Source of the DNA: Flavipsychrobacter stenotrophus
GTDB lineage: Bacteria; Bacteroidota; Bacteroidia; Chitinophagales; Chitinophagaceae
NCBI GenBank assembly: GCA_947372365.1
Contig: CANBTK010000152.1
Coordinates: 1 to 5,874, forward strand
Reading direction: 5' to 3'
DNA length: 5,874 bases
Below, piece by piece: positions 1-5,874 of this stretch. Each line of letters opens with the position of its first letter. The first letter of the stretch is position 1. Position numbers and translations under genes: made by a program. The notes under the pieces were generated by a model. That model made no database searches, was not told the origin of the DNA, and saw only the letters and a list, made by a program, of their open reading frames with translations.

Positions 1-1
1 C

Positions 2-307
2 CCGGTATTGGGTGTAAATGACCAGCACCTGCCAATAGGCACACCGCTGGTTGTAATGAACGCTTTCCCTAACCCAATGGTGGGCAATGTAACTTTCCGT
101 TACAAGCTGGACGTAAGGGCTGATATCAGCATTTACATCACCGATATTAAGGGTACTGTTGTAAAAGTAGTTAACGAAGGCAGCAAAGCCGCCGGGGACT
201 ACTCAGTACAGTGGGATGCTTCACAATTGCCAGCAGGCAATTACGTAGCTAACTTAACTGCCAATGGCGAAAACCAGCAGGCGGTTAAGTTGGTAAAAAC
301 AAAATAG
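2..307 (+). CDS. C-terminal part of a secreted protein with a T9SS type A sorting domain (5' truncated)
   Basis: The reading frame is open from the window edge, so this is the last 101 residues of a larger protein and not a small gene; the TTG at 8 is not a credible start. From about residue 20 it reads as a Por/T9SS type A C-terminal sorting domain: an 'AFPNP' entry motif, a 'NVTFRYKL' strand, 'SIYITDIKGTVVKVV', then 'GDYSVQWDASQLPAGNYVANL' and a short basic end 'VKLVKTK'. In this family the domain directs a protein with a Sec signal through the type IX translocon, and it is usually cleaved at the cell surface. The functional domain lies upstream of the window, so the activity is unknown. 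It is followed by a strong terminator, so it is probably the last gene of its own transcript. The sorting-domain call is firm; the product's role is open. Confidence 0.88.
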   Translation, partial: PVLGVNDQHLPIGTPLVVMNAFPNPMVGNVTFRYKLDVRADISIYITDIKGTVVKVVNEGSKAAGDYSVQWDASQLPAGNYVANLTANGENQQAVKLVKTK

Positions 308-332
308 GCAGTTTGATTTGATGTTAAGATAG

Positions 333-364
333 AGGCGCGCTTTTTAGCGCGCCTTATTTTTTTT
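333..364 (+). terminator. Intrinsic terminator after the T9SS cargo gene
   Basis: A perfect 8-bp G/C-rich stem, GGCGCGCT (334-341) with AGCGCGCC (346-353), encloses a four-base TTTT loop and is extended by an A-T pair (333/354). It is followed by TTA and a run of eight T (357-364). It starts about 25 bases after the stop codon at 305-307. This is a textbook Rho-independent terminator and separates the upstream gene from the TPR/HupE/receptor unit. Confidence 0.92.
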
Positions 365-387
365 ATTTGGCGCCCGCTTAGTACCTA

Positions 388-420
388 TTGAATATAAAAA
401 ACTGCATCAGCATAAATTTG
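388..420 (+). promoter_or_regulatory. Candidate Bacteroidota sigma-A promoter for the TPR-HupE-receptor unit
   Basis: TTG at 388-390 (-33 element) and TAAATTTG at 413-420 (-7 element) are separated by 22 bases. The -7 box matches the known Bacteroidota consensus TAnnTTTG exactly, and the spacing lies in the range reported for Flavobacterium and Bacteroides. Transcription would begin near 426-428, just downstream of the terminator at 333-364 and about 275 bases before the TPR start codon. It is the best match I found in the gene-free stretches. The assignment to the downstream genes is an inference. Confidence 0.5.
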
Positions 421-700
421 AACACAAAAGTAAACGCAGCAAAGCTATTCCCCTTGGACGGGGAGTGAGGGGATGTTCTCATGCCGAAGTTTGGTGTGAA
501 ATTGGTATTATTACGGTACATGCCTGTTTGTTGTTAGCGCTGCGGGCGGGTTACCAGATTGATGGACGGTGGGTGGAAACATAGTAGAATGGCCTGGCTT
601 GCCCATTTGCCTGCCCTGCTCTCATTTTATTCAGATATTTTTATGTTAGTGAAAACGTTTTGGCTCCGCATTGCGTATGTTTTTTACAAATCAAACTGCA
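421..700 (+). other. Gene-free stretch, possible long 5' leader of the operon
   Basis: These 280 bases lie between the candidate promoter and the TPR start. No open frame has a secretion signal, a family resemblance or a sensible start. The stretch contains the inverted-repeat element at 450-472, a G/C-rich patch at 538-575 and a second patch at 591-620 made of repeated GCC/GGC triplets with small possible stems (for example AATGG 588-592 with CCATT 603-607), then AT-rich sequence up to the start codon. I looked for cobalamin, TPP and other familiar riboswitch signatures and saw none. A weaker promoter-like TATGTTTT at 676-683 has no well-spaced -33 element. Confidence 0.35.
450..472. repeat. 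Short G/C-rich inverted-repeat element, possibly a dispersed intergenic repeat
   Basis: CCCC (450-453) is followed after TTGGAC by GGGG (460-463), then AGTGA and a second GGGG (469-472), so the C run can pair with either G run. It stands out from the AT-rich surroundings. Its make-up (CCCCTTGG, GGGG, GTGAGGGG) resembles the small C/G-run intergenic repeats scattered through many Bacteroidota genomes. Only one copy is visible here, so repeat status is inferred from appearance alone. It could instead be a stem in the operon leader. Confidence 0.25.
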
Positions 701-2050
701 ATGAAAAAGAATCAACTATTTATTATCATGGTTTTAGCGTGCCTGGGCTTTGGCTTGGCTTTTACTTCGTGTAAGGAGAAAACCGAAACTATCCCGGCTT
801 TACTGCCCAGGGAAAAGCAACTAGGCACAGCTGATGAGCAAGCCAATATACAGGGAGTGTACAATAAGGCTATTGAGGCTATTAAAAAGAACCCGGGCGA
901 CCTGCAACAGTATGTAAACCTGGCCAGCGTATTTGTGGCAGAGGGGCGTGTTACAGGCAATAACAGCTACTATGGCAACGCTGCTATGGAGATGCTGAAC
1001 AAGGTTACGGAAAGCAAAACGCCGAACAGGGATATAGTGTTCCAGGCACTGAATGTGAAGTCGGCTATAGAGCTGAACATGCACCAGTTTAAAGACGCCC
1101 TGGCTACGGCAAAAAAAGGTGTTGCGCTCAATAATTTTAATGCAGGTATTTTCGGCGCGTTGGTAGATGCCAATGTGGAAATGGGCAACTATGCCGAAGC
1201 TGTAAAGGATTGCGATTCTATGATGAATATCCGCCCTGACCTCCGCTCGTACTCCCGTGCATCTTACCTAAGGCAGATATACGGCCAGAATGCAGGAGCT
1301 ATTGAGGCTATGAAAATGGCTGTAGATGCCGGGCTTGCTGGAAATGAAAATACGGAATGGGCGCGCACTACTCTTGGCGACCTGTACCTGAATACAGGCA
1401 AGCTGGACAGCGCTTCTTTAATGTACCGTTCTTCGCTGGTGTACAGGGCTAACTACCCGTACGCACTTATAGGGCTGGCAAGGGTAGAAAAAGCTAAGAA
1501 GAATTATGATGGCGCGATAGAGCAAACCAAAAACGCCATAAAGATGCTGGGCGAGGTAGCGTTTGTAGCGCTGCTAGGCGACTTGTACGAACTGAAGGGC
1601 GATGCTGCTAAGGCTAAGGAAACTAAAGCAGATGTAATAAGGCTGCTGGAGGAAGGGCAAAAAAGCGAAACAAAAACGGCGCTGGTAAAGCATAACGTAA
1701 GCAGGGAGCTGGCTACGGCCCACCTTAGCGCCGGCAACCTGGACGAAGCCCTTAAAAATGCCCAAACTGACCTGGATATGCGCCCTGATAATATTGATGC
1801 CAATGAGCTGGCCGCATGGGTTTACTACATGAAGGGCGTCTATGCCACCGCTAAAGCACATGCCGATAAAATGCTGGCTACAAATACCCAGAACCCGGCT
1901 ACACTCTACAAAGCAGGCGCTATTTATGCTAAGGCAGGCGACATAGCCAAGGGGCAGAAGCTTATGGATGATGCGCTGGCAACGAACCCTTACATAGATG
2001 CAAAAATAGTTGGTGGAACAAGGCAGCCTGTTGCTATAAATAAGCCATAA
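701..2050 (+). CDS. TPR-repeat lipoprotein, first gene of the putative uptake operon
   Basis: A 449-residue protein. ATG at 701 is chosen because it gives a clean lipoprotein signal: MKKN, a hydrophobic core, then 'AFTSC' with the lipid-modified Cys at residue 24, followed by charged KEKTET. The frame stays open upstream (TTG 671, ATG 677), but those starts bury the signal. The rest is helical with about nine tetratricopeptide repeats: roughly 52-82, 115-147, 148-180, 183-215, 218-250, 252-284, 287-318, 333-364, 366-398 and 399-430. The repeats show typical 'A..Y...G..D.A......L...P' spacing. A short tail follows after residue 430. TPR solenoids bind proteins and have no catalytic role, so a membrane-tethered scaffold or chaperone in the periplasm (or at the surface) is likely. 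The stop overlaps the next start by one base, so the two products are probably made together. The substrate or partner is unknown. Confidence 0.88.
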   Translation: MKKNQLFIIMVLACLGFGLAFTSCKEKTETIPALLPREKQLGTADEQANIQGVYNKAIEAIKKNPGDLQQYVNLASVFVAEGRVTGNNSYYGNAAMEMLNKVTESKTPNRDIVFQALNVKSAIELNMHQFKDALATAKKGVALNNFNAGIFGALVDANVEMGNYAEAVKDCDSMMNIRPDLRSYSRASYLRQIYGQNAGAIEAMKMAVDAGLAGNENTEWARTTLGDLYLNTGKLDSASLMYRSSLVYRANYPYALIGLARVEKAKKNYDGAIEQTKNAIKMLGEVAFVALLGDLYELKGDAAKAKETKADVIRLLEEGQKSETKTALVKHNVSRELATAHLSAGNLDEALKNAQTDLDMRPDNIDANELAAWVYYMKGVYATAKAHADKMLATNTQNPATLYKAGAIYAKAGDIAKGQKLMDDALATNPYIDAKIVGGTRQPVAINKP

Positions 2051-2706
2051 TGAAAAAGGTATTTATCCTGCTGTGCTTACTGCTGGCTTTGGCCTATGCC
2101 GCGGATGCCCATGTTATTAAGTATGAACTAGACAAACTGAACGCCGGGCAAGTCTTCTGGAAATATACCCTGGTAGGGTATGAGCATATTATACCATTGG
2201 GCTTTGACCACATTCTATTTATTGCCTGTGTTTTCCTGCTGAACAAAAGCCTGAAGCAGGTGGTTATACAGGCTTCCATGTTTACTATTGCCCACTCTAT
2301 AACGCTGGGGTTGGCTATGTACGGAGTTATAAAGCCGCCACCCAATATTGTAGAGCCACTCATAGCTATATCAATTGTTTTCCTGGCAGTGGAAAATTTC
2401 TTCTCTACACAGGTAAAGCCGTGGCGGCTGGTTATGGTGTTCTTGTTCGGCATAGTGCATGGCATGGGTTTTGCCGGGGCTTTGTCGCAACTGGGGTTGC
2501 CGCAGTATGCATTTGCTGCCGCATTAATCAGTTTTAATGTGGGGGTGGAGCTGGGGCAGCTGACCATTATCCTGCTGCTCTACTTCCTGCTGGCAAGGCC
2601 TTTTTCCGCCAGGGTTTGGTACCGCAAAGCCATAGTTATGCCTATAAGCGCCGCTATTGCGCTGGTGGCCTGCTGGTGGACGGTTGAAAGGATATTCTTC
2701 GTTTAG
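2050..2706 (+). CDS. HupE/UreJ-family (HupE_UreJ_2-like) inner-membrane protein, probable metal permease
   Basis: A 218-residue polytopic membrane protein. Residues 1-20 form a signal peptide ending 'AADA', so the mature chain would begin at His21. About six hydrophobic segments follow (near 47-66, 70-92, 101-118, 126-147, 153-178, 195-214). Family marks are 'GYEHIIPLGFDHILF' (H46, D53, H54), 'FTIAHSITLGLA' (H82), 'VEPLIAISIVFLAVEN' (E102, E115), 'FGIVHGMGFAGAL' (H137) and 'SFNVGVELGQ' (E167). Classical HupE and UreJ members are linked to nickel or cobalt uptake for hydrogenase and urease. This one fits the second HupE/UreJ subfamily, whose substrate is less clear: the His-Asp-His motif has six residues between H and DH rather than five, and the second canonical motif keeps only HG. 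ATG 2050 overlaps the TPR stop (TAATG), suggesting translational coupling. The receptor gene follows after 86 bases. The family call is confident; the metal is not determined. Confidence 0.87.
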   Translation: MKKVFILLCLLLALAYAADAHVIKYELDKLNAGQVFWKYTLVGYEHIIPLGFDHILFIACVFLLNKSLKQVVIQASMFTIAHSITLGLAMYGVIKPPPNIVEPLIAISIVFLAVENFFSTQVKPWRLVMVFLFGIVHGMGFAGALSQLGLPQYAFAAALISFNVGVELGQLTIILLLYFLLARPFSARVWYRKAIVMPISAAIALVACWWTVERIFFV

Positions 2707-2792
2707 TTCCTGCGTTAATTATTTATTGCTGAAAAAACAATTGCCTGCGCCCATACGTAGGTATACACAACCTTTCTGCTCAATGCTGTTTT

Positions 2793-5087
2793 ATGTACAA
2801 GTATTTACTCACCTTTTTACTGGTAATGGCTTCGCGCCTTGTTGCTGCACACCACGGCAGCATAGGCGGCGTAGTTTATGATGGCAATAGCCACAAGCCA
2901 ATGGAGGGTGTGAGCGTATATGCCAGGGCCGGGAACCATAGTGCCGTTACCGACGCGTTCGGTAAGTTTTTACTGAAGGATATGGAACCGGGCAAGTGTG
3001 GCTTGCTGCTTACCCACCTGGGCTTTGAAAACCTGGCAGAAGACGTAACCGTAGAGGATGGCGTTACAACCAATATCACCAGCAATATGCAAAGGGCGGC
3101 GGTGCAGATGAGTTCGGTTGCAATAAACGCCAGGCGCAGCCTTAATTTCACCAGCCTGAGCGGGCTGGACCTGAAGCAGCGCCCCGTTAACAGTTCGCAG
3201 GATTTGCTGAGGCTGGTCCCAGGCTTGTTTATAGCGCAGCACCAGGGCGGCGGGAAGGCAGAGCAGATATTCCTTAGGGGTTTTGATTGCGACCATGGCA
3301 CGGACGTTAATATAAGTGTGGACAACATGCCTGTAAATATGGTGAGCCATGCGCATGGGCAGGGCTTTGCCGATGCCCATTTTATTATCCCGGAATCGGT
3401 ACAAGGCTTTGAATTTGGCAAAGGCCCTTACCAGATAGATAAAGGTAACATGAATACTGCCGGGTATGTTGCTTTTAACATTAAAAACGATATTGAAAAC
3501 AGTTTTGTAAAAGCCGATGGGGGTAGTTTCGGTTATGCCAGAACGGTGGCGGGGCTACAGTTAATGAGCCGCAACAGCGATAGCAACGCGCATCAGGAAG
3601 CCTATGTAATGGGCGAGTATGGCTACAACAGGAGCTACTTTAGCCAGCCCCAGAATTTCAACAAGTTTAACCTGATGGGTAAGTACACTAACTATATTGG
3701 CAGCAATAAAATACTTACGCTTACGTTATCGGGCTTTCATTCCTACTGGGATGCTTCGGGGCAAATACCTACCAGGGCTATTGATGAAAATATTGTGGGC
3801 GAGTATGGCAGCTTAAGCCCCGAGGGCGGCGTTACCAGCCGTTACAACCTGAATTTGCAATATTTTCAGGGCATCAACAGCAATAGTTACTTTAAAAGCA
3901 ATTTCTACCTTACGGCCTATTCCTTTAAGCTCTTTTCTGATTTTACTTATTTTTTAGAAGATTCGGTAGATGGCGACCAGATAAAGCAAGCTGAAAACAG
4001 GGTTGTGGCAGGCTATAACAGCAGCTATACCACACAGCATACGTTCGGCGGACTGAAAATGAAAACCCAGCTAGGCCTAGGCATAAGGTATGACGATATT
4101 CAGGGCGATGAGTTGTCGCATACGCTCAACAGGGCTATTGTCCTTAAACCTATTGAACTGGGCGATGTACATGAAACTAACCTTTATTGCTATGTGGGGC
4201 AGTCGGTTTATATTTTGCCACAGTTGGTGATTAACCTTGGTGCAAGGTATGACTACTTTATACAGCAGTATGATGATAAGCTACTTGCCGATAGGCAGCG
4301 GTACGCATTTAATACAGGGAAAATAAGCCCCAAAGCCGGGCTTTATTATAACTTCTCTGACAATGCCCGCGTTTACTACAGCTACGGCACAGGCTTTCAT
4401 ACCAATGATGCCCGCACACTTGCACTGGGCAGGCAGTTGGGCAGCAGCATAAATGTAAAGCATACGGTGCCGGGCGCTTTCGGGCACGATTTAGGTGTAG
4501 TTATTAAGCCCACGCCCAGCTTGTTATTATCCGGGGCTTTGTGGCTGCTCAATATGCAGGAAGAATATAGTTATGTAGGCGATGTGGCGGTTATAGATAC
4601 TGGCGGCAAAACCAGGCGCTATGGCGCCGATTTTTCGGCACGTTACCAGGTGCTTAAATGGTTGTATGCCGATTTTGACATTAATTATTCGCATGGCAGG
4701 TCCGTAGGGCAGCCCGAAGGGGCCAACTATATCCCGCTTGCCCCATCTATTACCTCCATAGGCGGGCTCACATTTAAGGTTAATAAAAATGCTTCGGCCA
4801 GTTTGCGGTACCGCCACATAGGCGACAGGCCGGCTAACAAGGACAACTCCCTTACTGCGTTAGGCTACACAGTCTGCGATGCAGTTTTTAGTTATACCCG
4901 CCAGCACTATGAATTAGGTGCCCAGGTTCAAAATTTGTTTAATGTGCAATGGAGGGAAGCGCAATTTGACACAGAAACACGGCTACGGAACCGTAATGGC
5001 CTTTTGGAAGGCAGCCCTGCCAGCGATGTGTGCTACACCCCGGGTACTCCTTTCTTCTTAAAACTAAGCGCTACTTATAAGTTCTGA
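2793..5087 (+). CDS. TonB-dependent outer-membrane receptor with histidine-rich plug
   Basis: A 764-residue protein. The signal peptide 'MYKYLLTFLLVMASRLVAA' would leave a mature chain starting His-His-Gly. Residues 23-98 form a carboxypeptidase-regulatory-like beta sandwich ('GGVVYDGNSHKPMEGVSVYA', 'TDAFGKFLLKDMEPG'). A short linker around 104-113 is where a TonB box would sit. Residues about 118-230 are the plug: 'QDLLRLVPGLFIAQHQGGGKAEQIFLRGFD', then CDHGTD (C166, H168, D171), SHAHGQGFADAH (H186, H188, H196) and 'ESVQGFEFGKGPY'. The remainder is a 22-strand-type barrel ending in the aromatic 'ATYKF' signal for outer-membrane insertion. The protein would import a ligand using TonB and the proton motive force. 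There is no SusD partner gene and the length is below most SusC proteins, which argues against glycan uptake. With a HupE/UreJ neighbour, a metal or metal chelate is the best guess. The 86-base gap upstream shows no convincing promoter or terminator, so it is probably co-transcribed. Confidence 0.92.
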   Translation: MYKYLLTFLLVMASRLVAAHHGSIGGVVYDGNSHKPMEGVSVYARAGNHSAVTDAFGKFLLKDMEPGKCGLLLTHLGFENLAEDVTVEDGVTTNITSNMQRAAVQMSSVAINARRSLNFTSLSGLDLKQRPVNSSQDLLRLVPGLFIAQHQGGGKAEQIFLRGFDCDHGTDVNISVDNMPVNMVSHAHGQGFADAHFIIPESVQGFEFGKGPYQIDKGNMNTAGYVAFNIKNDIENSFVKADGGSFGYARTVAGLQLMSRNSDSNAHQEAYVMGEYGYNRSYFSQPQNFNKFNLMGKYTNYIGSNKILTLTLSGFHSYWDASGQIPTRAIDENIVGEYGSLSPEGGVTSRYNLNLQYFQGINSNSYFKSNFYLTAYSFKLFSDFTYFLEDSVDGDQIKQAENRVVAGYNSSYTTQHTFGGLKMKTQLGLGIRYDDIQGDELSHTLNRAIVLKPIELGDVHETNLYCYVGQSVYILPQLVINLGARYDYFIQQYDDKLLADRQRYAFNTGKISPKAGLYYNFSDNARVYYSYGTGFHTNDARTLALGRQLGSSINVKHTVPGAFGHDLGVVIKPTPSLLLSGALWLLNMQEEYSYVGDVAVIDTGGKTRRYGADFSARYQVLKWLYADFDINYSHGRSVGQPEGANYIPLAPSITSIGGLTFKVNKNASASLRYRHIGDRPANKDNSLTALGYTVCDAVFSYTRQHYELGAQVQNLFNVQWREAQFDTETRLRNRNGLLEGSPASDVCYTPGTPFFLKLSATYKF

Positions 5088-5509
5088 TATGGGTAGGTTG
5101 TGTTATTAATTTTTGGTTGCTGATATGTATCTCATATATATGCCAGTTTTTATTTTATGGAAATATATTGCTTTATTATGCAGTTTTATGGACAATAATG
5201 TTTGCCAGCCGCCCAACCTTTCATAATAATTTAACGTCTTTAACCTTGGCAGCTTTCTTAGGTGACGCTAAAACATAAGTGGAATTTTTTGCAGTTAAAC
5301 TTAAATTAACCAGTAATTAAAGTTTTGCCTGAAAATGTATTCCATCTTATGGTTTTATTACTTTTTTATGCTAATTGGGCTTGAAAAGTATCCATTTATC
5401 CTAAAAAAATCATATTTTGCTAAATTATTTACAAGTGTTCAAGCCGAGTGGCCTTGCAGGCAAATTATAGATAGGTATAAAACTGTATTACTATTATAAA
5501 GCATTTTTT
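5088..5509. other. AT-rich intergenic spacer without a recognised gene
   Basis: This 422-base gap is clearly richer in A and T than the flanking genes. All frames are broken by frequent stops, and no RNA gene is recognisable. It contains the weak terminator at 5120-5156 and an imperfect low-complexity direct repeat (TATGCCAG...TTTTATGGA near 5139-5161 and TATGCAGTTTTATGGA near 5177-5192). It must hold the promoter of the gene at 5510. The nearest promoter-like boxes (TAATGTTTG at 5196, TATTTTG at 5413) have the wrong internal spacing or no well-placed TTG, so I do not name one. Confidence 0.5.
5120..5156 (+). terminator. Weak candidate terminator after the receptor gene
   Basis: ATATG (5123-5127) can pair with CATAT (5133-5137) around TATCT. 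Alternatively CTG-ATAT pairs with ATAT-CAG with a GC bulge. The outer CAG at 5144-5146 is directly followed by TTTTTATTTT. The stem is short and AT-rich, so it is much weaker than the terminator at 333-364, but it lies 33 bases after the receptor stop and is the only stem-plus-T-run seen there. Confidence 0.28.
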
Positions 5510-5874
5510 ATGAAAAGCAGACTGCTACTTCTTTTTTGCCTGATGTTATTAGGGGGTTCGTACAACTCAATGGGCCAAATGACATGCCCGGATAATATTG
5601 ATTTTGAGACGGGTACTACTAACAGCTGGTCCTATTATATAGGAAGTTGCTGTACCGGCTCAGGTGCGCTCACAGGCTTTGTTTCCACAGCCCCTATTGC
5701 CAACAGGCACAGGATAACGACGGGTACTGCTACTGACCCGTATGGTGGTTTCCCTATTGTAGCTCCGGGTGGTGGCGCTTATTCATTAAAGCTGGGTAAC
5801 AGCGGCGTTAATGCGCAGGCTGAAAAAGCACGTTATTATGTGCATGTGCCTACCGGCGTTTCCAACTATGCATT
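5510..5874 (+). CDS. N-terminal part of a large secreted surface/adhesin-like protein (3' truncated)
   Basis: The first 121 codons of a gene running off the window. ATG 5510 gives a clear signal peptide (MKSR, a Leu-rich core, ending 'NSMGQ' near residue 23), and cleavage after Gln is common in this phylum. The mature part begins 'CPDNIDFETGTTNSW', followed by a Cys pair (47-48), 'NRHRI', 'DPYGGFPIVAPGGGAYSLKLGNSGVNAQAEKARYYVHVP'. This opening is familiar from long Bacteroidota proteins that continue with PKD-type repeats and usually end in a gliding-motility-associated (T9SS type B) C-terminal domain. Those later parts are outside the window, so the assignment rests on the N-terminal module. 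No Shine-Dalgarno is seen (TTTTTTATG), as usual here. A 422-base spacer separates it from the receptor gene, so it is probably an independent transcription unit with no necessary link to the uptake genes. Confidence 0.8.
   Translation, partial: MKSRLLLLFCLMLLGGSYNSMGQMTCPDNIDFETGTTNSWSYYIGSCCTGSGALTGFVSTAPIANRHRITTGTATDPYGGFPIVAPGGGAYSLKLGNSGVNAQAEKARYYVHVPTGVSNYA

Noticed and set aside
676..683. TATGTTTT as the -7 box of a promoter close to the TPR start
   Set aside because: It has one mismatch to TAnnTTTG and the nearest TTTG lies only 13 bases upstream, too close for a -33 element.
421..700. Cobalamin or TPP riboswitch in the leader, suggested by the downstream TonB receptor
   Set aside because: The conserved boxes of these riboswitches could not be found by reading the sequence.
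559..774. 71-codon + strand open frame across the TPR start
   Set aside because: It overlaps the lipoprotein signal in another frame, lacks a family resemblance, and ends inside a clearly real gene.
2094..2567. Long antisense open frame (157 codons) opposite the HupE/UreJ gene, and similar ones opposite the TPR and receptor genes
   Set aside because: Their translations are low in recognisable domains and mirror the codon pattern of the + strand genes, which have clear family motifs.
2707..2792. Separate promoter or terminator between the permease and receptor genes
   Set aside because: Only a weak ATAC-GTAG-GTAT hairpin (2753-2764) without a T run is present, and no TAnnTTTG box.
2793..5087. 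SusC-type glycan receptor
   Set aside because: There is no SusD gene downstream, the protein is only 764 residues, and the plug carries a His-rich motif not typical of SusC.
5443..5463. GCCGAGTGGC resembling the D-arm of a Leu/Ser tRNA
   Set aside because: No acceptor stem, anticodon arm or T-arm (GGTTCRA) surrounds it; the match is short and chance is likely.

Overview
The window looks like chromosomal DNA of a Bacteroidota bacterium, probably a gliding or type IX secretion (T9SS) lineage such as Chitinophagaceae or Flavobacteriia. The evidence is a T9SS type A sorting domain at the left edge, the start of a typical 'CPDNIDFETG' surface protein at the right edge, start codons without Shine-Dalgarno sequences, one good match to the Bacteroidota promoter (TTG-N22-TAAATTTG), and a TonB-dependent receptor with the N-terminal carboxypeptidase-regulatory-like domain typical of this phylum. 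All genes are on the + strand. The exact genus cannot be read from the sequence.

Layout: (1) positions 1-307 are the 3' end of a T9SS-exported protein, closed by a strong intrinsic terminator at 333-364. (2) Positions 365-700 hold no gene but carry a good promoter candidate (388-420), a small G/C-rich inverted-repeat element (450-472) and a possible leader of about 275 nt. (3) Positions 701-5087 form a compact three-gene unit: a TPR lipoprotein, a HupE/UreJ-type membrane protein whose start overlaps the TPR stop by one base (TAATG), and, 86 bases later, a 764-residue TonB-dependent receptor. (4) Positions 5088-5509 are an AT-rich spacer with at most a weak terminator. (5) From 5510 to the right edge is the 5' end of a large secreted adhesin-like protein.

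The most interesting content is the three-gene unit. It pairs an outer-membrane active transporter, whose plug is rich in His/Asp/Cys at conserved-looking positions, with an inner-membrane protein of the family that includes nickel/cobalt permeases, plus a lipid-anchored TPR scaffold. Both predicted secreted N-termini begin with histidine after signal cleavage (H... and HH...). I infer an envelope-spanning uptake route for a transition metal or metal complex. The substrate is not shown by the sequence, no hydrogenase, urease or SusD gene lies in the window, and the permease lacks the second canonical HupE motif. This is a plausible and little-described system rather than a demonstrated one.
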